64,000 nt of DNA from Lithospermum erythrorhizon (GCA_019722365.1 JADFUC010001147.1:310001-374000), one strand, 5' to 3'; positions 12,830-25,371 are shown, numbered from the stretch's first letter. Made by a program: numbers and translations. The notes: generated by a model from the sequence alone, not told the origin.

Positions 12830-12962
12830 TATATTACTCTTTCTCCTTTTGAAGGGTTAAATATTTTTCTTGAACAATGTTTACCCCTTCTTTATCATTA
12901 CTAACAATTACAATTTAAACATTAATCTCAGATTTGTTTAGAAACATTTATTTTCCTTTACT

Positions 12963-14980
12963 TTACTGATAGAATGCCAGAACAGATGACCTTGGAATTG
13001 GAATGGCAACGAGAGGAACCTTCTTCTTCAACACAATCCCAAACTTTTCAGTCAAATCTATTACTCCTTCTTGAGGCAATTTCCACTCAAAAGAATGAAT
13101 TAATGAAGCCATTAAGAACATAAACATTTTCTCAGCCATTGCAACTCCTGCACAAACTCTTCGCCCTGACCCGAATGGGAAATAGTTGAACTCATTTCCA
13201 CTATAATGGTCTATTTTCAAGTTCAAGAATCTCTCTGGACGAAATTCTAGAGGTTTATCCCAACTTTTCTCATCTCTTTGTATCGCCCACACGTTGAAGA
13301 AAACCCGAGACCCTTCAGGAATAACGTACCCCCCTACGATACTTGTTTGGGTCGGACGATGAGGTACCAAGAGGGGTACAACAGGGTGTAACCTCAATGT
13401 TTCTTTCATTACAGCATACAAGTAAGGTAATTTGGTAACATGGGATTCTTCCACTATGTTTCCTTTTCCTACAACCAATTCAAGCTCTTGTTGGAGTTTT
13501 CTCAGAATATCAGGTTTGTTCATAACCTCGGCCATGGCAAACTCCATCGTGTTAGAAGTTGTATCTGTGCCACCCACCACCATGTCCTAAAGCACATATG
13601 ATCATTAAGTAACAATAATGACATAATGCACAACATATTATTACTACCTTAATTTCCAAAATGAAGAATCAAATCTCCCACTTGAATATGAATTAAGAAA
13701 AAGTACGTGTGCCTGTGAAGGAAGTACAAATCAAATGAAAAGAGTAATTAATTGAGTATAGTATATTACATCCAACTCAGTTTAATAGAGTTATTATTTG
13801 ACTAATTATATATACAAAGTTAATTTTGGCTATAATTACTCTTATTCACATAAAAAAATTCATGTTGAAAATTTTGACATATAAATGCATGGTGTGTAAT
13901 ATTTAAGGATACGAATCTAAAATCTTTTGACTAAAAGCCAAATTTTGACATATAATAAATGCATGTTTTCTAATACTCCTTATTTATTTAATAAAATTGA
14001 ATTATCTTACCATGAGCAAGCCTTTAAGGTGGGACATAGTAAATGGAACTTTTGAATTTTCCTCATTCTTGAGCTCTAGTAAAACTTGCAAGAAATCTTT
14101 GCTTACTTTGCCTCCTTGTCGATTAATTTGCAGCCTTTCATTAATCAAATTCTCAAATATTCCATCAAATTTGAGTGCCAACCTTCTCATTTTTTTCTGA
14201 ATACCCTGTAAATCAAACCTGGCCAAACTTGGGTAAAAATCTGATATATTTGGCATACCCAACAAAGCAGTAATCTCAGCAACTAATTGCCTAAATTCAG
14301 TAGCAAGGCTCTCCCTTTCACCCCCCTCAATTATCCCACCCCACAACATATTTGTGATCACATTAAAAACTGTCAAAAACATTTGTTCCCCAAAATTAAC
14401 AGGGGAACCAGCCTGATTATAAAAATAATTAACCGTTCGACGAATTTCCTTGCGCCTATGTTTATACACTTCATCTAAAACCGCGCTATTAAGCATTTGG
14501 CTCGCACACACTCTTCTCAACATTCGCCATTCAGGTCCATACGGTGTCCAGACAATGTCCATGCCACCGTATGTGACTTCTTTTGCAGCCTCTGGCACAT
14601 CATGGTTGGCAAATGTTGCATCCTGGTCCTTAAGCACTTGGCGCGCCAAGGCTGGTGAGGTAATAACAACACCAAATTTCTTGCCTAGCCGGAGGCTAAA
14701 AATAGGGCCATAAATTTGGGACATCTTAAAAAAGTATTTGTGAAGATCAGGTTCAAGAGACAAGAGGTTCCCAATCAAAGGCAACCCTTTAGGCCCTGGT
14801 GGCAATAATGGCTTAATTTTTTTTGATTTGTTGATGTTAATTTTTGCAAACCATGCAAAGAAAAAGAAACAAATGGTGGAATTAAGAATCCATAATGCAT
14901 ATTCATCTCTAGAACTGCTAGTTTGCCACCACCATGACCAAGCTTTTGATAAAGGTGTTGTTGCATACTTGTCTTAACAT
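12963..14980 (-). CDS. CYP706-type cytochrome P450, start codon out of frame (probable pseudogene or mis-sequenced start)
   Basis: Haem-thiolate monooxygenase of the plant CYP706 family, normally anchored to the ER membrane. Two exons on the minus strand, 14011 upstream to about 14980, and 13586-12963, join in phase zero across a 424-bp GT-AG intron. All hallmarks are present: proline hinge LPPGPKGLPL, I-helix GGTDTTS, ETLR of the K-helix, PERF, and haem loop FPFGSGRRVCAG. The oddity is the N-terminus. The hinge frame runs back through a hydrophobic anchor and SWWWQTSSS to a TAA at 14,976-14,974 without any Met. The first ATG behind the TATA box, at 14,980, opens another frame and stops after 20 codons. 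A one-base indel near 14,940 would explain this. Unlike its neighbour at 18,020-19,951, it has no intron after VLKDQ. The substrate cannot be predicted. Confidence 0.8.
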
Positions 14981-15029
14981 TTTGATAACAATGTTTGATT
15001 ATTGAATTATTTCTATATGAAATTGACCA

Positions 15030-15036
15030 TTTTATA
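15030..15036 (-). promoter_or_regulatory. TATA box candidate of the distal P450 gene
   Basis: TATAAAA on the minus strand, 50 bp before the ATG at 14,980. With a start site about 30 bases downstream, transcription would begin near 15,000 and leave a very short leader. This makes an additional upstream coding exon unlikely and supports the view that the reading frame is broken. Confidence 0.4.
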
Positions 15037-17059
15037 CACAAAACCAATGCCACCAGAATCATTAAATTTCATTTAGTGACAAATGCCTATACTACTTTGG
15101 TATTATCACGTACTATAAAAACTAACCGTCAGAAATCATCATCTAGCACCTGTATTTTTTTTGAACTTCCAGCTTAATCTATATCTCCTACAGCTAAATC
15201 CAAAATGGGAGGAAATTAAAATAAAATTTGATGACATGCTAACTCGTTTATTAACAATGTGCATGTTGTCTTTATATTGTTGTACGTTAAAGACATGATG
15301 AGTACTATGTTTAACGAATCAAATCCTCCTAATTATAAAACTGTGTAAGTTGTATTTATTCTCTTTCACATTACTAATTACTATATTATCTTTATTATAA
15401 TATATATTTTAACTTTTAAAGGACTCCTATAATAATTCAATAATTAATAAGTACAAAATTTTTCTTTTAAATTATATAACCAATTAAACGTAGTTGGAGA
15501 TTCACACTACTCTCTTTACAATATGTGCAACAAATTTTCGCAACTTTTCACTACGTATCTTAATTACTGTATGTTTACATTAATCAATTATATAAAAAAT
15601 GATAAACTGTCTTTCTTAACGGATAAAAGTGTTTGATATAATATTGCCTTTGATTTTTTGAATTTAATCAAAACAATAAGTAAATTTTATTTTAATGCAA
15701 TGAATTAGTCTACTCATACTATATTTTTTGGCATGATAATTATTCAATTATAAATTAAAAAATAATTTTCCTAATTCAAAAAATTATTAGTGAAGAATAT
15801 ATATCTAAATTATTATGTGATATTTTGTATTACATTTCAATTATTGAAATAAAAAAGTATCGATTCTACGTATCTAATAATCTCTTTTCCTGATTACATG
15901 TTAAATTCAAATATTTTATTAATGTTGAATAATATTTGGTGAAAATGATCAAATAATAATATTTTTGATATCTTTAATATTGACGTTAAATTTTAATAAT
16001 GTACTTTAATATTTGTTGAATCGTTTCAGGATCACAAATGATATAATTTAATCTAAAACCGTAATAACTATATGAATGAAGTGCTACGTAGCGACGGAAG
16101 GCAACGAAATCACCACTGCCAGCCCGATGCCTTGGCGTGTCGCAAAAAGCTATACTCGATTGTTTGACTGACACCGAGGATAGGTGTTATACGTTACCGC
16201 GCGGAGAGTTGAATTCGAAGCTTGAAGCTGCTTGGGATTTTGAAGAAGCCAAATGGATGAGAAAAATCTCTTCCAAATGATGATAGGGAGGTGGCTATTT
16301 TGTGATGAAGCGAAGTTTTGATTCGTGTATGAAAAACCACTTGTCTCTTTCTATATATATCAGTGTCAATTTATAAGATAAGCGGCTTTGTTAAGAAATC
16401 AACTTAACTTGTTAAGCAATTAGATCGTTATAGCCAATCCAAATAATGAGTCCTTAGTGAGTTGTTATATTTTAATTAACTTAACAAGTCAATTAAAATA
16501 CTAGCAGTCCTTATCAAATAACTTATCAAGTTATTCGTCAATTTGATTGTTTAATTAATTAAACTTGTAAGTTTAACGATTGATGTTCATCGATGTATAT
16601 TTGACAAATATATATTGAAATACATATCTCAATTCTGAAGTCTTGTTTGTTTAAATGCATGAGAGAATATAATTCAAATAATATATCGTTGTATGTGTGT
16701 GACGCTTTTACTGCGCTCCGGATAATAGTAAGTTGTATAATAATAATAATTTGACCAATTACTATTCTTATAACGATTAATGAGTAAGATCTAGCGATAA
16801 GCTCATAACCCCTTAAATTATTATGAGAACAGAGCTTTGTAATATCTGATTCTTAAGGTGAACAACTTTCGGTAATCACGTTTAACGTCACAGTAAATGG
16901 ATTAATCTATGTCGGAGCGGACGTAATAAAAGAGAATCAATTTAAATTGATTTGACAATATAATCATAGGCGGATCCACGCCTAACAAGATTTAAAAAAT
17001 AAAAATAAAAATTAACTTATATATGATGATCAATAAATTGGTAGGCATTTAATCAATAA

Positions 17060-17145
17060 ATATGAATATGTAGCTCAGCTAGTGGGTGAAGTGAGCTAAT
17101 TAAGTAGTGTACCAAGTTCAAAACATGGCAATGGCAACAATTGTT
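17060..17145 (+). mobile_element. tRNA-derived SINE 5' part (candidate)
   Basis: TAGCTCAGCTAGTGGG at 17,071 fits an RNA polymerase III A box. CCAAGTTCAAAACATGG about 40 bases later resembles a decayed B box (GGTTCGAANCC). The spacing is right for a tRNA-derived SINE head. No clear 3' tail or target duplication was found. Confidence 0.4.
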
Positions 17146-17182
17146 TACTTTTGTTGTTTTCATTTTGGATTTTTCTTTCTTT

Positions 17183-17473
17183 CTTGAATTTTGCCTCCCT
17201 AATTTCTATTTTCAAACATTGCCCTCCTCATCCCCATTTAATAGATGATGACGTACTTAAGATGGGTTATAAGTATATCTATTTGGGCCAGAAAATGTAT
17301 TGTTTTCAATTTTCATAGACCAATATAAAAGAGAATGTGACTGATGTTTTTCGGACTGAAATTTAAAGAGAATCGTAACTTGTTTATATTTGTTCTTCTT
17401 TTTCAATTTTGCCTCCCCTAATTTAAAAGATGAAGACATACTTGGGATGGAGTATATGTATATTTATTTGGAC
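17183..17473. repeat. Diverged direct repeat
   Basis: TTGAATTTTGCCTCCC followed by a gatgatgacgtactt block at 17,183-17,289 recurs as TTCAATTTTGCCTCCC with gatgaagacatactt at 17,401-17,473. In both copies the second block is followed by TATTTGG. Spacing is about 190-220 bp. Non-coding. Confidence 0.5.
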
Positions 17474-18019
17474 TGAAGAGTAGTCGAAAAACTTGTGTTG
17501 ATTGATTAATAGATGAAAATGTTAGGTTTAAAATGAGTAAATGCTTGGCATAGGTTTTTAATTTTTTTTTGAATAAAATGAAATCTTTTCAACCTTTTTT
17601 TGCAAAAAATTTAAATGTTTTAAAAATTTTTCTGGAATCGAAATCTTTGGATGAAGCTATCCATATAGTCCTTCATTTTCTAATCAGTCCTTTTGTATTT
17701 TGCCATTTTTGGATGACCCGGTACCACAAATTGCATATTATTAATGGAGCTTATCTACATTTTACATTTGTGCATTCTTTGGTGCTCCAAAAAATTGATA
17801 TCTTAGCTTTTGGATTTTGAATGTGATATTTATGCTGTATTGTCCTGTTATGCATTCTCACGGGAACAAATGAGGGAAACATCCCAACAAGAGCCTTGAA
17901 TCTATAAATAAACATTTATGGGGAACAAAAATTACGTAGTATTCAATAATAACAGTTCATTGAAATTCTTATCGCTTGCCATACATGTAACATATTACGA
18001 GTATATATAACCGAATATA

Positions 18020-19951
18020 TTACTCGTACATTGTTGGACTAGATAATCTTGGAGTTGGAATGACAATCAAAGGTATTCTCTTCTTCAATACAATCCCAAA
18101 CTTCTCCGACAGATCCAATGTATCTCTTTCAGGCAAGCTCCACTCAAATGAATGAATCAGGGAGGCAACTGAAAACATGAACATTCTCTCTGCCATAGCT
18201 GTTCCTGCGCAAATTCTTCGCCCTGATCCGAATGGGAAATAGGCGAAATCGTTTCCACTATAATCACATTTCGAATTCAAGAACCTGTCCGGGTCGAATT
18301 CCAGTGGATTCTCCCAAATTGTAGGGTCTCTATGTATCGCCCACACGTTAAAAAAAATGCGAGCGCCTTTTGGGATTGTATAGCCAGCCACAGTGGTTGT
18401 CTCACTAGGGCAGTGAGGCACCAAGAGAGGAAGGACTGGATGTAACCTTAATATTTCTTTCATCACTGCATATAAGTATGGTAGTTTGTGGATGTGAAAC
18501 TCTTCTACTATATTAGCTTTTCCAACTACTGTTTCCAATTCAAACTGGACTTTCCTTAAAATATCTGGTTTGTTCATCATCTCAGCCATCACAAACTCCA
18601 TCGAATTGGATGTTGTGTCAGTTCCCCCAACCACCATATCCTGAAACACCAAGAAGACAAGATTGCTCTAGCAGAACTAAAAATAAAGTACTCGGTAGTA
18701 AATAGTATTTTCCCATTCTTATTTGAATGATTTAGTTATAGAGACGCAATAGGTCATTCTAATAAAAAGGAAGGTTGATATATTGAAATTACCATAAGAA
18801 GGTCATTCTAATAAAAATGAAGGTTGATATATTGAAATTACCATAAGTAAAGCTTTGACATGGATCATTGTCAAGGGGATTTTAGCATCCTGTTGATCTT
18901 TAAGCTTCAGCAGAAATTGCAAAAAGTCTATGCTTTCTTTGCCATCATTGCCTTTTCCATCTACACCATCCATCTTCAATCTTTGCTCAATCATGGTCTC
19001 AAATATGACATCAAATCTGTGGACCAACTTTTTCATCTTCTTCTTAACACCTTGTAAATCAAACATTGCTAAACTTGGATAAAAGTCAGACAAGTTGGGG
19101 AAGCCTAACAGCGCTGTCATCTCCGCCACCACCTCTCTAAACTCAGCCCCAAGATTCGATCTCTCTTCGCCTTTCATGGTTCCACCCCACAACATATTGG
19201 TAATTACATTCAAGACTGTCAAGAACATTTGTTCACCGATATTCACTGGTGAACCAGCCTGAGAATAGAAGTACTTGATTGTCTGTCTCACTTCTTTCCT
19301 TCTGAGATCATACACAGAGTCTAGAGATGTGTTACAGAGCATTTCCCGGACACAGACCTTTCTCAGCATTCGCCACTCGGGTCCGTATGGCGTCCACACA
19401 ATGTCTGTACCGCCATAGGTAGCTTCTTTACCAGCAACAGGCACATCCCTGTTGGCGAATATGGTGTCCTGACATAAAATATGATAAGTTCTCATTAATT
19501 ATTGTTCATGAATTCACAATATATGCTCTGCATGAGCCTAATATACAATAATAATAGGCACTAATAAGCCTAATACCTGATCTTTCAGAACCTCCCGGGC
19601 AATGGCAGGTGACGATATTACAATACCGAGCTTTCCACCAAGCCGGAGAGTTAGGATAGGGCCGTACGATTGAGACAACTGAGCAAAGTATACATGAAGC
19701 TCAGGATCAAGAGATAAGAGGTTTCCCACTAAAGGTAAGCCTCTGGGACCTGGAGGCAATGGTGGTTGACTTTTGTTGGATTTAATAAAAAGCACCCATA
19801 AAGTCCATATCACAGCAAATAACCCAATTGCTAAAGTGACATGGAACGGACCCAATTGATCATTGGAGTTGCTGCTTTGCCACCACCATGAATAAACATT
19901 TGAGTAAATATTGTCTAGTTTCTCAAACATTTTTGTTACTACTTTCTCCAA
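18020..19951 (-). CDS. CYP706-type cytochrome P450 monooxygenase
   Basis: Haem-thiolate monooxygenase, CYP706 family, predicted to hydroxylate a small hydrophobic metabolite at the ER surface using cytochrome P450 reductase. Three exons on the minus strand, 19951-19577, 19468-18842 and 18640-18020, all phase zero, give 540 residues, a normal length for the family. Order of features: N-terminal SWWWQSS; membrane anchor (about residues 38-58); hinge LPPGPRGLPLVGN; WTPYGPEWRMLRKVC of the C-helix; I-helix GGTDTTSNSMEF; EILR of the K-helix; PDRF; haem loop FPFGSGRRICAG. The start ATG at 19,951 is the first in frame. The intron after VLKDQ (108 bp) is absent from the neighbouring copy at 12,963-14,980. 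Intron 2 contains a 49-bp duplication that repeats its own donor site. Members of this family act on terpenes and other substrates in different plants, so no substrate is claimed. Confidence 0.9.
18751..18848 (-). repeat. 49-bp tandem duplication spanning a splice donor
   Basis: Copies 18,751-18,799 and 18,800-18,848 are nearly identical. On the coding strand each contains CTTATGGTAATTTC, the end of exon 2 with its GT donor. The gene therefore has two equivalent donors 49 bases apart. Using the inner one would add 49 bases, shift the frame and bring a stop after about 12 codons. Confidence 0.8.
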
Positions 19952-20004
19952 GAAATACTATGTTTTGTTAGGCTGAGATTGATTCTTTATGAACCTATGT
20001 AGAT

Positions 20005-20014
20005 ATATTTAAAT
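20005..20014 (-). promoter_or_regulatory. TATA-like box of the proximal P450 gene
   Basis: TATTTAAATA on the minus strand, 54 bp upstream of the ATG at 19,951. It is a weak TATA variant in otherwise AT-rich DNA, and its position would leave a short leader. Confidence 0.3.
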
Positions 20015-23000
20015 AGAGAAACAATTTTGTTCCTTTCCTTAAATACAATAACTTAATAAGTAGTTGGCGAGATTACCAAAACAGGGACGTAATGTAGATG
20101 CACCATGCACATACAAAAGTAAGAAAAAATCGAATCGGCCAAAAATTAATCGGTTTCGGTTTAGCGTAAGCCAGAGATCAATCGGCCAAGAGGCGGGTAT
20201 ATAAATTTTGTTTTAAAATATTTATCTATTTGTGATATTTTTAGTTTAAAATCATTAGTCTTTATTTGGTTTGAAATCGTGTATATGGTGAATGTTTGGA
20301 GGTTCAGCATTCTTGTCGATGTTATTATCGTATATTATTAATTTGTTTGATTAGTTATATTTATTATTATTACAACTATCATTGTAATGTCAATCTACTT
20401 TCGGGGCCGATTATCTATGGTTATATCGTCGTTTGTGCATGTGGTTGAGAACCCATATGTATTTTATTTTTATTTGAAATCTGACTTTTTATATTATATT
20501 ATTATTGTTATAAAAGCCATCGACCGAACGAACCGACTAAACATGGCCGACATCAAGCCGTGATTCAAGCGAATTAATTTAAAATGCTGAAATGGTTTGT
20601 GTATTTAAAAATCGATAGCCATTCTTAGAATCTGTGGCAAAGAGACGGGGGAAAATCAGGCTCCCAATTTGAGTCGGGCTTAGTCGAGGGGTCGGTCTTC
20701 ACTTGGCGAAAGCTCAAGCGGGGAACTTTTTTTTTTTATATGGGTCGGTTTTGGAGGCGGGATAAAGTCGAGAATTTGAGAAAAAATTAAAAAAATATAT
20801 AAAATAAAATAAAATAGGTCGACTTCAAAATTACCGTCTCCAAATGCCCGACTCCTTTCCGTCTCCGTTGTAAATAATTATAAATAAAAAGTTGACCCCG
20901 TCACCTCAAGATACCGAATTCACCAAATCTTAAATCGATCGAACCCTCCCGAATTCATCGGATGCATAACTTGATTCCACGCCACGTTGCATATCAATTT
21001 CCCCCCCCCTTGTAGCCGGTAGCCGCGCGTAGCATCAGTTTAGCGCGAAAAAAAATTAGAAAAAACTGCGAAAACATCATAAAATATCATATGACCAAAA
21101 CACAATATCAAATATGATCACGCCATCAAACTAATTTTAAAGTTAATTATCCTGTTAAAACAAAAAATGAAAATTGACAAGAGTTTTTAGAGACTGTATT
21201 TTATGGTCATCTTCTTCAAACTATTTTTTGCACAAACCCTAAATCAACAAACCATCATCAAAATTGGACTGTATTTTAAACAATTGAAATATGAGGCAAA
21301 GATGCAAAAAGTCGAGTATTATCATTCATTTTATGCTCTCTTTAATTTATTTTAATTGATGTGAGCTCCCTTCAATTTATTTTAATATCAATTACTGAGC
21401 GGGACTTTATTAAGCCACCCTAGGAAACCAATCCATGGGGTACATAAAAAAGAAACCTATCTTATAGAAAGTCAACATAAATTTTGCATCTAGAGTAAAG
21501 CCAATGCCGACTGGTATTTCACTGTCAACGGATGATACCACTCTTACATATTTCCTCAAATTTTTTTTAGTTGTAATTCTAGCATAATTTTTAATTTTAA
21601 AATAATAGTCATTCTATATAATAAATTGTAATTTTACATTTAATATGTTTTTGCTTCTTTATCTATTAAACTTGTCGGTGTCAATGATATAATTTGATTA
21701 ATTGGCGTTTAATAACCCCCAATCTGCATTTAAGCTATTTTTCTTTTCGTATGGATTTGTGTTAAGCACAAGATAATAGTAAAAAAAAATCGGAAGAATT
21801 ATTACTTACTAATAATATACTAATGCCAATCCGTATCATTCATATAGTCTAATAGTATCAAATATAAAGAAAAAAGCAAAAGTCCCGGAGATAGCATACC
21901 AGGCAAATGAAGATTCGTATTAGTTTAGGTTTAATCATCGTAAACAACTGTACATAAGCGGAAACTGCAGTATATGCCCACCAGTGAAATTTATTAAAAA
22001 AAATAATTAAAATGATTAAGATGACTTAATCAAATTAATTAAAATCGAGCCATTAAAAAATAAGCATGTGGCTAGGGTTCTCGATCTAAATTTAAATGAA
22101 ACGCCCGTGCAGAACAAGGATTTCCGGAAAATAGCCCAATTAATAGTTCGTTAAATTTGATTCAATTTAAATCATTTTATCATTAAAATCGGCCCTAGGG
22201 GCTAAAATTGAAACTCAGAAAGTTTCGGGTTCAATGGAGCCGCCGAGAAGTTATGGGGGTGAAAATAAAAGGCTCAAGGTCCGGGATCAATGAAATATAT
22301 TTGACCTAGAAAAAGAATCGAACCTTCTACGATACTCAAAAGCAATTTTAGTATTAATTCTTGGAAGCGAAGTAATTCCCTAAATCTCCAACGGCGAATC
22401 TTGCCTCAAAATTCTTGGTTAAGATCGGGATCGCTTTGAATTTAAACTTGACAAATCATAAGCAATTATTGATCAGAAGCTCATAATCACTTTCAAATTT
22501 GAAAACAAGAGAGAGGACTCATACCTAAAAATACGAGAAAATATGAGGACATAAATTCTGCAAGTTAAATCTTTTAAGCTATACTTGAAGCACCAACTGA
22601 TGTTTGGAAGAAACACACTCGATTCTTCAAAATAGCTCCTGGGAATTTAGAATTCTTTGCTTGGCATTGGCCAATTAATAAGTTACAAGCAAAATCATTG
22701 AGAATGTGACAGATTTCTCGAAACGCTTCTAATGACGGGAATAAAGCTAAATAACCCCCAGTTATTCATAAATGCCATGAACTTTTCAAAAATTTGGTTT
22801 AGTTCATCAGAGTTCGGATATAGAAAATAAATTGAATATTCGGTCCTATAAGCGGGGTCAGATGAAACTCTCTTCTTTAAATCGATCGTTAATAAATCAA
22901 CAGGCGGGATCTTTCGACGCCGTACTTATCGTCCTTTCTAACAATGAGTTGCTAAGATTGTTTTGTATTGGTGACGTCGTTGTATTGATGAAATCAAGTG

Positions 23001-24649
23001 GGGCCCGTCTTTCGCTGGCCCGTTCTCGTCCAGCCTTGTTGCTAAGGCGTTTGTGGTACAAGTAAAACGTTGCTTGAATGACATTTGCTAAGGGTTGTAG
23101 TACAAGTAAGGAAGCGTACATTGCTTGAGCAGCACTATATCTGTGACACTTCTGAGCTAGGGTTCATCCCAATCGAGTCAACTAGACAATTGTATGATAC
23201 CCAAGTCCCATTCAGAAAGGTGAAGTCCACTTGTGTGATTGCTAAAAACAAAATCTTCTCTTGAGACACTTGTAGTAAGTCACAGCTCAGATTGACCCCA
23301 TACAAGCGGAGATCGAGTCAAAGACTTGGTCAAAGTCCATATCAGTAGGGGCGCTGAAAGTCTCAATTTCGGACAATGTCAGTCAAGGCAGGTCACCAGA
23401 ATCCATGAGAGACTAGGACACATTTTTTATTTCGGCAAATGTGAGGCTTACATCCCCAATCGACTCGAATCAATGATGCGATCAAACAATGTAGATCTCT
23501 GTTAGGCAGTCAGATCAAATGAGTCAAAATCTCACAAATCATTCAGTAGTGGCAGGGGATAGTTTGAACAGATCGATCATAGTTGATAAAACTGTCTGTA
23601 GAAATTTTAGCCTGATGAATTTTATTTGTACCCTTTACATAAATAATAAAATTCTTCTTCATTACACTACAGAGCATAAACTAATCACAAAATTAAAAAT
23701 GATATATTTTAGTTATTAACGTTTTTTGCCGGTTGGTACGTATTAGAGCAAAACAAATCCCATATGATTCGGAGAAGTTGGAGTGTAATACTTGCCTTTT
23801 GGATCTCTTTTAATTTTAAAACCCTTTTAAGGAGTAATTTAGTCTATTCAAGTAAAGTTTTTTAAAAGGATGCTAGAAATTAAAGTGTCCAAAATATTAT
23901 TTACCCAAATTCTCATGATTCGATCAAATGCTTTCAATATGTCTGTTTAAGGTCTAAGGACCGCGTTCTTTGTTAAAATAGACCTTTTTAACAATAGGTT
24001 ACCATTCACGTGCTAAAGGATATTGTGGTGTATGTCTGGTGGAGGAACTAGGGTTGTCTCGCTGTTTTTGAAAATTTAGGTTCTCTAATGTTTTCAAAAA
24101 GTATAATCATCCTTCTAAAAGTATGTTAATTTATTACTTCATTTTTATATTTTTTCTTATAAAAAATAATACTTTCATTTCGAGTCGATTCTTGTCGTGT
24201 GAAATTTTCATGCTCTTTTTACTTGATCATACCAAGATTGATACGACATACTTGTCTTATTTTTTGTTTTCTTAAAATACTTTTGTTTTTCATTATTAGT
24301 TAAAATTCTTTTGATAAGAAATTACGCTTTTTGGGGTATATTAATATTAGTAAAACTCTTAATAAAATAACTTTTTTTATCTGCAGTCAATTAAATTGAA
24401 GACGGAGGGAATATCAGTGATATTTCATGCCTAATTTTTTAGTTCATATTTGATGCCAACCAATTGTTTTAATTTGGAATTTCTACATTGGTTATGATCT
24501 ATTGAATATTATATACATAGGCCCAAGAGACTGACATGAAACCACCATGTTTGGAAGCGTAATACCCAATTGATTAAACTAGGGATGCATATGATTGAAT
24601 CTTGAATTAGGAGTTCAATTAGACGAACATGTAATATGGAGCCAAAAAA
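20015..24649. other. Gene-poor region with degenerate repeat DNA
   Basis: No gene is supported. 20,120-21,020 contains scattered CGAATCGG, GGTCGG and CGACTC words of the kind left by old hAT-type MITEs. 21,030-24,640 is mostly AT-rich. Open frames at 22,832-23,065 and 23,519-23,719 lack any recognisable domain and have no coding signature. The 23,130-23,500 segment is somewhat GC-richer and unclassified. Confidence 0.5.
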
Positions 24650-25371
24650 TGTGTGTTGTGTGATATGTTTGAGTAGTTGATTGGTACTACTTCATCGATC
24701 GAATGAAATCTTAACTAGGAAGGCTCAGCATATAAGAGCTCCATTGTTAGCGTCTTTGGACACGGGTAATTAAGGACAGTGACCAACAAGGAAGTTTCTC
24801 GGTGAGCACGTGAGTGAGGAAACGTCTTTGGAAAAGACCCAGTGGTGGTTTGTGAGGTCGGTCAGTAATCCCCAATAACGGCGACCCGTTGGTAGGGACG
24901 TCTAAAATGTAAATATCGAGGCTGGCCAGATCGAATTTTATGGGAACCTTCAAGTCTTTATCACGGCCGAAGTCTGAGGACATAGGGGCGTATGAGCCGC
25001 CTCTAGAATCTCCCTTTACGGATGAGTACGGTAACGGATGTGTTGTGGCTCCATGAAAAGCGTTGAGTATTTAAGTGGGGAAAGGTTACTTGATACCCGG
25101 CCAGGCAAAAATGAGTGTGTGTGATATGTTTGATATGATTTGATTGAGTGCTTGCTAAATGCCAGTAAAGATAATGCTTCTTTTAGGAGCTTGCTTTTAT
25201 AAAATAATTTGTTAAGCGTCTTTGGGCAGGAAGTAATTAGGATGGGTGGCCATTGGAAGTTTCTCGTGAGTGAGGACAAAACGTCTTTGGGCCAGGTGGT
25301 GGTTGCAGTCCGTAGAATCTAATAACTCGCACGACCCGGTCTTGTAGGGCCGGGCGTCTGAGGTACAATTT
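24650..25371. mobile_element. TRIM-like element with two terminal direct repeats
   Basis: Two diverged direct repeats, 24,650-24,916 and 25,112-25,371, enclose only about 195 bp. Shared blocks, in order, are GTGTGATATGTTTGA, TTAGCGTCTTTGG, AAGTAATTAGGA/GGTAATTAAGGA, GGAAGTTTCTCG, GTGAGTGAGGA, AACGTCTTTGG, GTGGTGGTT and GACCCG. Both start with TG and end in a TACA/TGTA-like sequence. No coding frame fits. The size and layout match terminal-repeat retrotransposons in miniature; a plain segmental duplication is the alternative. Confidence 0.5.

Larger units (their letters stand above)
10413..12962. other. AT-rich intergenic spacer between ndhU and the first P450 gene
   Basis: No coding frame is supported. 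The spacer holds two Stowaway-like MITEs, listed separately. The rest is plain AT-rich sequence with long A and T runs. The 3' ends of ndhU (+) and the P450 gene (-) face each other, so this spacer should hold both transcription ends. Confidence 0.6.
15037..18019. other. AT-rich spacer between the two P450 genes with repeat debris
   Basis: No gene is supported. A block at about 16,080-16,970 is less AT-rich and reads like decayed retrotransposon DNA, but I see no terminal repeats. Near 17,060 there is a tRNA-like SINE start, and at 17,183-17,473 a direct repeat; both are listed separately. A frame of 83 codons at 17,569-17,820 has no recognisable domain. Confidence 0.5.

Noticed and set aside
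14775..15062. 95-codon minus-strand frame across the start of the distal P450 gene
   Set aside because: It overlaps the P450 hinge in another frame and resembles no P450 N-terminus; the homologous anchor and SWWWQ text is in a different frame.
15986..16174. 62-codon minus-strand frame in the spacer between the P450 genes
   Set aside because: No domain, no promoter and no partner exon; it sits in repeat-like DNA.
17569..17820. 83-codon plus-strand frame with hydrophobic stretches
   Set aside because: Phe/Leu-rich composition arises from T-rich DNA; no domain, no homology recognised.
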